Source: an uncultured Actinomyces sp. (GTDB taxonomy: Bacteria; Actinomycetota; Actinomycetes; Actinomycetales; Actinomycetaceae). Taken from it: a stretch of DNA of 5,156 nt. The notes below the pieces were generated by a model that worked only from the letters and a program-made list of their open reading frames with translations, was not told the DNA's origin and ran no database searches. This document shows, piece after piece, positions 1 to 4,707 of this stretch; within the stretch, counting starts at the first letter, position 1, and each line of letters starts with the position of its first letter. A program made the translations under genes and the position numbers. The DNA lies in contig CALEXZ010000056.1 in assembly GCA_937926195.1 (NCBI GenBank), positions 1-5,156 on the forward strand. Reading direction: 5' to 3'.

Positions 1-215
1 CCGCCGACGCCCTGGCGGACCTCGTCTACGTCATCTACGGCATGGCCCTGGAGACCGGCATCGACCTGGCGGCCGTGCTCACCGAGGTCCAGCGCTCGAA
101 CATGTCCAAGCTCGGCAGCGACGGCAAGCCGATCTACCGTGAGGACGGCAAGGTCCTCAAGGGACCCGACTTCTTCCAGCCCGACGTCGTCGGCGTCCTG
201 GGCCTGGGGGACTGA
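1..215 (+). CDS. MazG/PRA-PH-like nucleotide pyrophosphohydrolase, C-terminal part
   Basis: This is the last 70 codons of a gene whose 5' end is outside the window; reading starts at base 3 and ends at the TGA at 213-215. It begins ADALADLVYVIYGMALETG, an amphipathic helix with a D-x3-D pair (DALAD), as in the metal-binding helices of the all-alpha NTP pyrophosphatase superfamily (MazG, PRA-PH). It continues with IDLAAVLTEVQRSNMSKL and a GKPIYREDGKVLKGPDFFQPD tail segment, a layout I recognise from MazG-like or Cof-associated phosphohydrolase proteins. Such enzymes hydrolyse NTPs or nucleotide-like substrates to monophosphate and pyrophosphate in the cytoplasm. The exact substrate cannot be told from the C-terminus, and the catalytic N-terminal half is missing. 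No clear U-tract terminator follows. Family assignment is fairly secure, substrate is not. Confidence 0.75.
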   Translation, partial: ADALADLVYVIYGMALETGIDLAAVLTEVQRSNMSKLGSDGKPIYREDGKVLKGPDFFQPDVVGVLGLGD

Positions 216-221
216 GCCGCA

Positions 222-271
222 CCCGGGCCGCGTCCGCCGGGCGGAGAGCCCCGGAGCGTCCCGGGCCGCGT
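222..271. repeat. 12-bp direct repeat pair in the intergenic region
   Basis: CCCGGGCCGCGT occurs exactly at 222-233 and again at 260-271, 38 bp apart start to start. Between them is a small hairpin, TCCGC (233-237) with GCGGA (241-245). Both repeats lie upstream of the possible -10 at 301-306. They may be sites for a regulator of the oxidoreductase gene, or chance similarity in GC-rich DNA. Confidence 0.4.
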
Positions 272-300
272 GCACGCTCTGGTAGGAACAAGGTCCCGGC

Positions 301-306
301 TACACT
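301..306 (+). promoter_or_regulatory. Possible -10 box for the FSP1-like oxidoreductase
   Basis: TACACT fits the actinobacterial TANNNT -10 pattern and is one of the few AT-containing hexamers in this GC-rich gap. It would start transcription near 313, giving a leader of about 76 nt. No convincing -35 hexamer lies 16-18 bp upstream (the 17-bp position reads TCTGGT), so the call is weak. Confidence 0.35.
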
Positions 307-376
307 GTGGCCCGGACCGGCCCGACCCGCACGCGCCGCGCGCACGGCACCAGGACCACGATCTCAGCCCAGGACT

Positions 377-384
377 GGAAGGAA
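377..384 (+). promoter_or_regulatory. Ribosome binding site of the FSP1-like oxidoreductase
   Basis: GGAAGGAA lies four bases before the ATG at 389. The AAGGA core (379-383) is five bases from the start, close to ideal Shine-Dalgarno spacing. It supports this ATG over the longer open frames that overlap the gene. Confidence 0.75.
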
Positions 385-388
385 CACC

Positions 389-1486
389 ATGGTTCGCGTC
401 ACCATCGTCGGAGGCGGCTACGGCGGAGTCACCGTCGCCAAGGCCCTCGACGACGTCGCCGAGGTCACCCTCGTCGAGCAGAAGGACACCTTCGTCAACC
501 ACGCGGCCGCCCTGCGCGCCGCGGTCGACCGCGAGTGGGCCGAGAAGATCTTCATGCCCTACGACCGGCTGCTCACGCGCGGACGCATCGTCCAGGGCAC
601 CGTCCTCGCCGTCAGGGGCACCACCGTCGAGGTCTCCGGCGGCGTGGGCGCCATCGAGGCCGACCACCTCATCCTGGCCACCGGCACCGTCTACCCCTTC
701 CCGGCCAAGCACCTGGAGTCCTCCTCCGTCGTCGCCAAGGCCCGCATCGAGCGCATGCACACCAACCTCGAGCACGCCGGACGGGTCCTCGTCGTCGGCG
801 GCGGAGACGTGGGCATCGAGCTCGTCGGTGAGATCACCTCGGCCTTCCCCGAGGTCGAGGTCGTCCTGCTCGAGGCCGCGGAGGACATCCTCGCCGCCAA
901 GGACTACAAGCCCGAGCTGCGCCAGAGCATCCGCCGCCAGCTCGAGCAGCGCGGGGTCGAGGTCATCACCGGTGAGACCCTGGCCGCCCTGCCCCCGGTG
1001 GACCCGGGCGTGCTCTCCCCGTTCCGTGTGCCCACCACCGGCGGGCGCCGCCTGGAGGCGGACATGTGGTTCCGTGCCTGGGGGTCGGCCGCCGCCACCG
1101 GCTACCTCGGCGACGACTACGACGACATCCGCCACTACAACGGCACCATCCGCGTCGACGACCACCTGCGCGTCATCGACCACCCGGGCGTGTGGGCCAT
1201 CGGCGACATCACGGACGTGCGCGAGTCCAAGCGCGCCGACGCCGCCCGCGCCCACGCCCGGGTCGTGGCCGCCAACATCCGCTCGCTCATCTGCGGCGGG
1301 GAGGCCACCACCGCCTACCGGCCCCGGCCCGAGCTCGTCGTCCTGCCGCTGGGCCCCGACGGCGGCGCCTCCCAGGTCATGCGCGACGGCGTGCGCGTCG
1401 TCGTCGGCCCCGAGGAGACCGCCCGGTTCAAGGGGGCCGACCTCTTCCTGGGATACGCCGCCAAGGAGCTCGGCCTGGAGGACTGA
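389..1486 (+). CDS. FAD-dependent NAD(P)H oxidoreductase, AIFM2/FSP1 (NDH-2-like) type
   Basis: A 365-aa two-dinucleotide-binding-domain flavoprotein. Residues 4-13 form the FAD-binding Rossmann motif (VTIVGGGYGG) with the ribose-binding Glu at 30. LILATG (94-99) is the hinge motif, GGGDVGIEL (137-145) is the NAD(P)H-binding Rossmann motif, and GDITD (272-276) is the second FAD contact. The C-terminal part (AYRPRPELVV..LGPDGG and KGADLFLGYAAKELG) matches the layout of AIFM2/FSP1-type quinone reductases. There is no redox-active Cys pair, so it is not a thioredoxin or disulfide reductase. The expected reaction is electron transfer from NAD(P)H through FAD to a quinone or similar acceptor, probably at the inner face of the membrane; no transmembrane segment is visible. 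The start is the ATG with a good SD. It is probably transcribed alone: a 173-bp gap lies upstream and a strong hairpin downstream. Acceptor and cofactor preference are unknown. Confidence 0.88.
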   Translation: MVRVTIVGGGYGGVTVAKALDDVAEVTLVEQKDTFVNHAAALRAAVDREWAEKIFMPYDRLLTRGRIVQGTVLAVRGTTVEVSGGVGAIEADHLILATGTVYPFPAKHLESSSVVAKARIERMHTNLEHAGRVLVVGGGDVGIELVGEITSAFPEVEVVLLEAAEDILAAKDYKPELRQSIRRQLEQRGVEVITGETLAALPPVDPGVLSPFRVPTTGGRRLEADMWFRAWGSAAATGYLGDDYDDIRHYNGTIRVDDHLRVIDHPGVWAIGDITDVRESKRADAARAHARVVAANIRSLICGGEATTAYRPRPELVVLPLGPDGGASQVMRDGVRVVVGPEETARFKGADLFLGYAAKELGLED

Positions 1487-1532
1487 CAGGGGGCGCGCGG
1501 CCACCAGGAGCCGCAGGCGCACCACGCTGAGC

Positions 1533-1574
1533 CGACGCCCGCACCCGGATGACGCGTTCCGGGTGCGGGCGTCG
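1533..1574 (+). terminator. Perfect 17-bp hairpin after the oxidoreductase (terminator, possibly also an operator)
   Basis: The left arm at 1533-1549 and the right arm at 1558-1574 are perfectly complementary over 17 bp, with the 8-base loop TGACGCGT (1550-1557). It begins 46 bases after the stop codon. No U-tract follows, which is common for actinobacterial intrinsic terminators. Its right arm ends only 10 bp before the -10 box of the next gene, so it occupies the -35 region of that promoter. As duplex DNA it could also be bound by a dimeric regulator. Confidence 0.75.
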
Positions 1575-1584
1575 CGCGTGCCGG

Positions 1585-1590
1585 TATGGT
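1585..1590 (+). promoter_or_regulatory. -10 box of a leaderless promoter for the acidic protein gene
   Basis: TATGGT is followed by six bases (GGCACC) and then the ATG at 1597, so the expected transcription start falls on or next to the A of the start codon. No Shine-Dalgarno sequence is present. This is the standard leaderless arrangement of actinobacteria and it fixes the start codon. The -35 region would lie in the terminator hairpin and has no good consensus. Confidence 0.75.
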
Positions 1591-1596
1591 GGCACC

Positions 1597-1893
1597 ATGA
1601 CGAACGACCCGCGGTCCGCGCTCAACCGACTCATCGCTGCCTTTGAGGCGCACCTGGACGCCGCGGCCGCGGGTGACGACCTCTCACCCGCCGTGGTCGC
1701 CGCCGAGAACGCCCTCCAAGACGCCTTCTTCACCTACGACGACGCGCTGTTCACCGCCCACGGCATCGAGTTGCCCTTCGACATCGTCGACGCCGACGGT
1801 GACGAGGACGATGACGACTACGACCCCGGCTCGGACGATGACGAGGACGACGACTACGACGACTACGACGATGACGAGGACTACGAGGACTGA
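1597..1893 (+). CDS. Small protein with a highly acidic Asp/Tyr-rich tail, function unknown
   Basis: A 98-aa protein. Residues 1-60 look helical and soluble (SALNRLIAAFEAHLDAAA, then VVAAENALQDAFFTYDDALF) and end in HGIELPFDIV. Residues 65-98 are a low-complexity tail with 25 of 34 residues Asp or Glu plus four Tyr. There is no signal peptide or membrane segment, so it should be cytoplasmic. Short actinobacterial proteins with this plan are, from memory, sometimes labelled primosomal protein, but I see no domain supporting that and assign no function. The tail could bind metal ions or mimic nucleic acid when contacting a basic partner; both are guesses. The in-frame ATG at 1549 is rejected because it lies at the loop edge of the terminator hairpin, upstream of the promoter. 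The ATG at 1597 matches the leaderless -10. The gene converges with the aldo/keto reductase, 30 bp between stops. Confidence 0.8.
   Translation: MTNDPRSALNRLIAAFEAHLDAAAAGDDLSPAVVAAENALQDAFFTYDDALFTAHGIELPFDIVDADGDEDDDDYDPGSDDDEDDDYDDYDDDEDYED
1834..1881 (+). repeat. 15-bp direct repeat inside the acidic-tail coding sequence
   Basis: GACGATGACGAGGAC occurs at 1834-1848 and 1867-1881, in the same frame (DDDED) and 33 bp (11 codons) apart. The stretch between is built from GACGAC and TACGAC units. The tail therefore looks as if it grew by in-frame duplication or slippage, and its length may vary between strains. Confidence 0.65.
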
Positions 1894-1942
1894 GCCCTCC
1901 CACCGCCCCTGATCTGGTGCGGCTCAGGCTGAGGGGGCGGTG
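1890..1942. terminator. Two interleaved inverted repeats between convergent genes (possible bidirectional terminator)
   Basis: Dyad A is CTGAGCC (1890-1896) with GGCTCAG (1921-1927), and it contains both convergent stop codons. Dyad B is CACCGCCCC (1901-1909) with GGGGCGGTG (1934-1942). The arms run A, B, A', B', so both stems can only form together as a pseudoknot-like fold; otherwise they are alternatives. Neither is a compact hairpin and no U-tract follows. Termination in one or both directions is plausible from the position between two converging genes but is not demonstrated by the sequence. Confidence 0.35.
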
Positions 1943-1975
1943 ACGTCGTCGAGCGCCCGCCGGATCTGGTGCGGC
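1911..1975. repeat. 13-bp direct repeat spanning the end of the aldo/keto reductase
   Basis: GATCTGGTGCGGC occurs at 1911-1923, between the two convergent stop codons, and at 1963-1975, inside the reductase gene where it encodes part of LPHQIRR near the C-terminus. The copies are 52 bp apart, which is not a multiple of three. This may be the trace of a short duplication past the stop codon, or chance. Confidence 0.4.
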
Positions 1976-2883
1976 AGCACCAGGTCCCCGGCCGCGAGCG
2001 CTCCCTGCAGCTGACCGGGGGTGCGTGCCCCGACGATGGTGGCCGCAATGCCCGGGGTCTCACGCGCCCAGGCGAGCGCCACCTCCACGGGCCGGCGGTC
2101 CAGTCCTGCCGCCGCCGTCGCCACGGCCTCGACGACGCCCTCGAACCCGGGACGCAGGTAGGGGGCGACGTAGGAGCGCAGGTGCGGTGACGCCCCCCGC
2201 GAGTCCGCAGGCACCGTCGCCCGGTACTTGCCCGACAGGACACCGCGCCCCAGCGGCGCGTAGCCGATGACCCCGAAGCCCAGCACCTGGGCGGCGGGAA
2301 GGAGCTCGCGCTCGGCACCACGGGCCAGCAGCGAGTGCTCGACCTCGACCGCCGCCATCCCCGGGCCTGCGTGCTCACGCAGCAGGTCCGCCGCGTGCAC
2401 GCTGGCCCAGGCCGGGTGGTTGGACACGCCGACGTAGCGGGTGCGGCCCGAGGCCACGGCCAGGCGCAGCGCGTCGACCGTCTCCTCCATCGGGGTGGAC
2501 TCGTCGGGAACCTGCACGAGCCACAGGTCCAGGTGGTCCGTGCCCAGGCGCATGAGAGAGGCGTCCAGGGTGTCCAGCAGCGTGCCGCGTGAGGCGTCGG
2601 CGGCTGCCGGCCGCTCGCCGGTGCGCCACGTGCGTACCCCCGCCTTGGACACGAGCACGAGGTCCTGGCGGTCCACGTGCTCACGCAGTAGCGAGCCGAT
2701 GACCTCCTCGCTCAGCCCCTCGCAGTAGGAGGCGGCCGTGTCCAGGAGCGTGCCCCCGGCGTCGAGGAAGACGTCGAGCTGGTCGCGCGCCTCGATCTCG
2801 TCGGTGTCGCGCCCCCAGGTCATCGTGCCCAGGCCCACCGCCGAGACCCTCAGGCCGGTACGGCCCAGTCTGCGTTGCTCCAT
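1924..2883 (-). CDS. Aldo/keto reductase with Gln in place of the catalytic His
   Basis: A 319-aa protein of normal AKR length. It begins with the usual hairpin and first strand (RRLGRTGLRVSAVGLGTMTWG). Asp48 (LLDTAASYC), Tyr53 and Lys80 (VLVSKAG) match three of the four catalytic tetrad residues of NADPH-dependent (alpha/beta)8 aldo/keto reductases. The fourth, normally His in a DLWxxH segment, is Gln124 here (DLWLVQVPD), read directly as CAG. Cofactor-binding segments are GVSN (152-155), GYAPLGRGVLSGKY (207-220) and IVGARTPGQL (283-292). The expected activity is cytoplasmic reduction of aldehydes or ketones, but the Gln may alter it; substrate unknown. The start is the ATG at 2883, supported by a leaderless -10; the open frame continues upstream into the nuclease gene but lacks family sequence there. 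It lies 38 bp downstream of the nuclease stop on the same strand and appears to have its own promoter. Confidence 0.9.
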   Translation of the reverse strand: MEQRRLGRTGLRVSAVGLGTMTWGRDTDEIEARDQLDVFLDAGGTLLDTAASYCEGLSEEVIGSLLREHVDRQDLVLVSKAGVRTWRTGERPAAADASRGTLLDTLDASLMRLGTDHLDLWLVQVPDESTPMEETVDALRLAVASGRTRYVGVSNHPAWASVHAADLLREHAGPGMAAVEVEHSLLARGAERELLPAAQVLGFGVIGYAPLGRGVLSGKYRATVPADSRGASPHLRSYVAPYLRPGFEGVVEAVATAAAGLDRRPVEVALAWARETPGIAATIVGARTPGQLQGALAAGDLVLPHQIRRALDDVTAPSA

Positions 2884-2889
2884 GGGCTC

Positions 2890-2895
2890 ACCGTA
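2890..2895 (-). promoter_or_regulatory. -10 box of a leaderless promoter for the aldo/keto reductase
   Basis: On the minus strand TACGGT is followed by six bases (GAGCCC) and the ATG at 2883-2881. The expected start of transcription is the A of the ATG. GGTGAG overlaps the box and could pass for a poor Shine-Dalgarno, so an SD-led start from a nuclease read-through transcript is also possible. No -35 consensus is visible. Confidence 0.65.
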
Positions 2896-2903
2896 GGCGA
2901 GTG

Positions 2904-2916
2904 CCGAGGTCCTCGG
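2904..2916. promoter_or_regulatory. Short perfect dyad upstream of the aldo/keto reductase -10
   Basis: CCGAGG-T-CCTCGG is a 6-bp inverted repeat around one central base. If transcription starts at 2883, it spans about -21 to -33, between the -10 and -35 regions, a usual place for a repressor or MerR-type activator site. It lies in the 38-bp gap between nuclease and reductase. A half-site this short can arise by chance. Confidence 0.35.
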
Positions 2917-2921
2917 AGCGA

Positions 2922-3830
2922 TCAGGCGACCGGACGGCGTGCCGTGCGCAGCTGGGCCACGCCCTGGTCGGGCAGGGGCGGGGTGCTGCCTCCGAAGAGC
3001 GGGCAGGAGGACTGGAAGGCGCACCAGTCGCACAGGCGGGTGCGCCGGGGAGCGAACTCGCCACGGCGGGCGCAGTCCTCCACCTCGTCCCAGATGCGCT
3101 CCAGGCGTACCTGCACCGACTCCAGCTCGCTGGCACGGGGGTCGTGGGTCAGGGTCCGCCCGTCGCGCAGGTACAGCAGCTGGAGGCGCCGGGGCGCCTG
3201 GCCGCGCAGTCGGAGCAGCACGAGGGCGTAGAAGCGCATCTGGAACAGCGCCTCCTCCTGGAAGCGTGGTGCGGGGGAGCGGCCCGTCTTGTAGTCGACC
3301 ACGCGCATGGCCCCGTCGGGGGCGATGTCCAGACGGTCGACGAAGCCGCGCAGCAGCAGGCCCCCCTGGGTCTCTACCTCGACGAAGAGCTCGCGCTCGG
3401 CGGGCTCCAGGCGCATCGGGTTCTCCATCGTGAAGTAGGAGCGCAGGAGCTCGCGCGCCTCCTCCAGCCACGAGTCGACCTGCTCGGAGGAGGCGAAGAG
3501 GTCCATGACCTGCGGGTTGCGCTCCTGGTGGGAGCGCCACTGGGCGGGAAGCATGTCCGTGGCCGCCTGCGGGACGCGCTCACGGGCGGGCAGGTCGTAG
3601 AGGCGCTCCAGGACGGCGTGCACGAGCGTGCCCTTGTGGGTGGCCAGCGAGCCCGGCTCGGGCAGGCGGTCCACGGTACGCAGGCGGAACATGAGGGGGC
3701 ACTGCAGGAAGTCCTTGGCCCGTGAGGGCGACAGCGCCGTGCGTCGCGCCGCCGAGCCCCTGGGCGCGTGGGCGCCGGGGCCTGTGGGGCGTGGACGAGG
3801 GCTCTGGCTCGTGTCGCTCGTGCTGCTCAC
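2922..3830 (-). CDS. RecB/Cas4-like PD-(D/E)XK nuclease with Fe-S cluster cysteines
   Basis: A 302-aa protein starting with GTG. Residues 1-30 are a low-complexity Ser/Pro/Arg leader. The core begins with LSPSRAKDFLQCPLMFRL (33-50). The nuclease motifs are His71 in the KGTLVHAVLERL helix, Asp165 in RGFVDRLD, the Asp179-Tyr-Lys181 pair in VVDYKTG, and QMRFY (197-201), the QxxxY motif of RecB and Cas4 nucleases. Cys44 together with Cys267, Cys270 and Cys276 reproduces the one-plus-three cysteine pattern that holds a 4Fe-4S cluster in AddB and Cas4. It should be a cytoplasmic metal-dependent DNA exonuclease or end-processing enzyme. It matches stand-alone actinobacterial RecB-family exonucleases (Rv2119 of Mycobacterium tuberculosis is, from memory, one). 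With no cas genes or repeats nearby, a CRISPR role is unlikely. The GTG start is supported by a leaderless -10. The reductase follows 38 bp downstream. Confidence 0.9.
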   Translation of the reverse strand: MSSTSDTSQSPRPRPTGPGAHAPRGSAARRTALSPSRAKDFLQCPLMFRLRTVDRLPEPGSLATHKGTLVHAVLERLYDLPARERVPQAATDMLPAQWRSHQERNPQVMDLFASSEQVDSWLEEARELLRSYFTMENPMRLEPAERELFVEVETQGGLLLRGFVDRLDIAPDGAMRVVDYKTGRSPAPRFQEEALFQMRFYALVLLRLRGQAPRRLQLLYLRDGRTLTHDPRASELESVQVRLERIWDEVEDCARRGEFAPRRTRLCDWCAFQSSCPLFGGSTPPLPDQGVAQLRTARRPVA

Positions 3831-3836
3831 GGCGCG

Positions 3837-3842
3837 AACCTA
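3837..3842 (-). promoter_or_regulatory. -10 box of a leaderless promoter for the RecB-like nuclease
   Basis: On the minus strand TAGGTT is followed by six bases (CGCGCC) and then the GTG start at 3830-3828. There is no Shine-Dalgarno sequence. Transcription should start at the G of the GTG. No -35 consensus is apparent; the -35 area is occupied by an inverted repeat. Confidence 0.75.
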
Positions 3843-3853
3843 TCGTGGCGCTG

Positions 3854-3878
3854 CGCGCAGGAGTCCCCAGCCTGCGCG
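3854..3878. promoter_or_regulatory. 8-bp inverted repeat upstream of the nuclease promoter
   Basis: CGCGCAGG (3854-3861) and CCTGCGCG (3871-3878) are perfect complements around the 9-base spacer AGTCCCCAG. Relative to a nuclease start at 3830 this spans about -24 to -48, over the -35 region. It lies in the divergent region shared with the lipoprotein gene, so a bound factor could affect both directions. An operator role is inferred from position only. Confidence 0.4.
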
Positions 3879-3971
3879 TGCACCCCCTCACCGCGGGCGG
3901 CTGTGGAGCCCGGCCCGCGCCGCGTTCGCCCGGTGCTGCGCGTTGACCTACTGCCGTGGGCGTCCGCGGGA

Positions 3972-3977
3972 TACCCT
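3972..3977 (+). promoter_or_regulatory. Possible -10 box for the lipoprotein-protease pair
   Basis: TACCCT (within GATACCCTT) fits TANNNT and lies 37 bp before the ATG at 4015, giving a predicted leader of roughly 30 nt that would include the Shine-Dalgarno. A TTGACC at 3943-3948 resembles a -35 box, but the 23-bp gap between them is too long for a normal promoter. The -10 is therefore tentative. Confidence 0.35.
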
Positions 3978-4001
3978 TCGCGCGAGAGGTGAGTCTCAGG
4001 G

Positions 4002-4007
4002 AAAGGA
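4002..4007 (+). promoter_or_regulatory. Ribosome binding site of the lipoprotein gene
   Basis: AAAGGA ends seven bases before the ATG at 4015, a normal Shine-Dalgarno distance. It sets the start exactly where the signal peptide begins and rules out the longer open frame that extends upstream to 3628, across the nuclease gene on the other strand. Confidence 0.75.
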
Positions 4008-4014
4008 ACACGCA

Positions 4015-4707
4015 ATGACCCACAGGACCGTTCACATCGCAGGTGTCGTCTGCGTCGCGCTCGCCGCCCTCCTGGCAGGGTGCGCTGGCTCCGCCCAGGA
4101 GCCGGCTGCGGCACCAACGACTGTCTCGGATGGACAGGTCCAGGACACCACCGAGACCATGACGGGGGTGCCTGAGACGACGTCACCGGCGCAGGCGATG
4201 TCCTGGAGAGCGGCGTGCCTGCTCGACCCAGCAGCACTCAACCCGATCCTGGCACAGGCGACCTCCGAGCCCGACATGCAGATCGGTGGGCCCCACGAGA
4301 CGGATCTCTGGGATGGTGACGTGAGCGCCTGCGATTACACACCGCTAGGCGTCGAGTGGGCCTACCCGCGGGTCATGATTCGTGAGTACGACTCGACGGA
4401 GTACGGGTTTCTCGTGGCGTTCGAGGGTGGGAGCAATGACATCTCCTGGACAGCGCCGAGCCCGGAGACGGCGTACGCGAGTGCCTGTGCTGCGGCGACG
4501 ACGTCGGCCGCTGGCAGGGGGACCTTCGCACAGTGCCTGCCTGACGTCGCCCGCGGTGCCGTCCTCGGAGACGGTGTCGCGGTCGTCTTCCTTGATGACA
4601 CGTACTTCGCGATCATCGTCTTCTTCGGTCTGAGCACAGGTGACGGGATCATGCCCGAGCTCTTGCCAACGGTGGCCGATCAGGTCGCAACGTCGTGGCA
4701 GGCGTGA
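4015..4707 (+). CDS. Secreted lipoprotein of unknown function
   Basis: A 230-aa protein. Residues 1-22 are a type II signal peptide: a short charged start (THR), a hydrophobic core (IAGVVCVALAALL) and the lipobox LAGC with Cys23 as the lipidated residue, so it should be anchored to the outer face of the cytoplasmic membrane. Residues 24-62 are a Thr/Pro/Ala/Glu-rich linker. The folded part contains Cys68, Cys106, Cys158 and Cys174, enough for two disulfides. The CLLDPAALNPIL and DVSACDY segments recall the DUF3558-type lipoproteins of actinobacteria, a weak resemblance from memory. Near the C-terminus is a hydrophobic stretch (TYFAIIVFFGL), more likely core beta strand than a membrane anchor. 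Codon use is looser than in its neighbours: 5 of 16 Asp codons are GAT. Its stop overlaps the protease start (GTGA), so the two are probably one operon. Function unknown. Confidence 0.88.
   Translation: MTHRTVHIAGVVCVALAALLAGCAGSAQEPAAAPTTVSDGQVQDTTETMTGVPETTSPAQAMSWRAACLLDPAALNPILAQATSEPDMQIGGPHETDLWDGDVSACDYTPLGVEWAYPRVMIREYDSTEYGFLVAFEGGSNDISWTAPSPETAYASACAAATTSAAGRGTFAQCLPDVARGAVLGDGVAVVFLDDTYFAIIVFFGLSTGDGIMPELLPTVADQVATSWQA

Noticed and set aside
1549..1596. Earlier ATG (16 codons upstream) for the acidic protein
   Set aside because: It lies at the edge of the terminator loop and upstream of the -10 box, so it would not be on the predicted transcript. The added residues look like shadow sequence.
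270..1646. Long plus-strand open frame (458 codons) and a 463-codon minus-strand frame (134-1525) over the oxidoreductase
   Set aside because: Both are out-of-frame readings of the oxidoreductase gene. They give low-complexity Arg/Pro/Ser or Gly/Val/Asp strings without domains, as expected where high GC makes stop codons scarce.
2884..3540. Upstream extension of the aldo/keto reductase open frame to 538 codons
   Set aside because: The added N-terminal part is an Arg/Pro/Ala-rich shadow of the nuclease gene. The AKR fold starts at the ATG at 2883, which also has a leaderless -10.
2901..3725. 274-codon plus-strand frame opposite the nuclease gene
   Set aside because: It is the antisense of the nuclease coding sequence, has no recognisable domain, and the nuclease frame carries clear catalytic motifs.
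2922..3830. Cas4 of a CRISPR adaptation module
   Set aside because: The RecB/Cas4 motifs and cysteines are shared with housekeeping exonucleases, and there are no repeats, spacers or other cas genes in the window.
3943..3948. TTGACC as the -35 of the lipoprotein promoter
   Set aside because: It is 23 bp from the nearest -10-like hexamer (3972-3977), well outside the normal 16-18 bp spacing.
3722..3992. Two overlapping 74-codon plus-strand frames in the nuclease 5' end and divergent region
   Set aside because: They overlap the nuclease coding sequence and its promoter, have no SD or leaderless -10 and no recognisable protein features.
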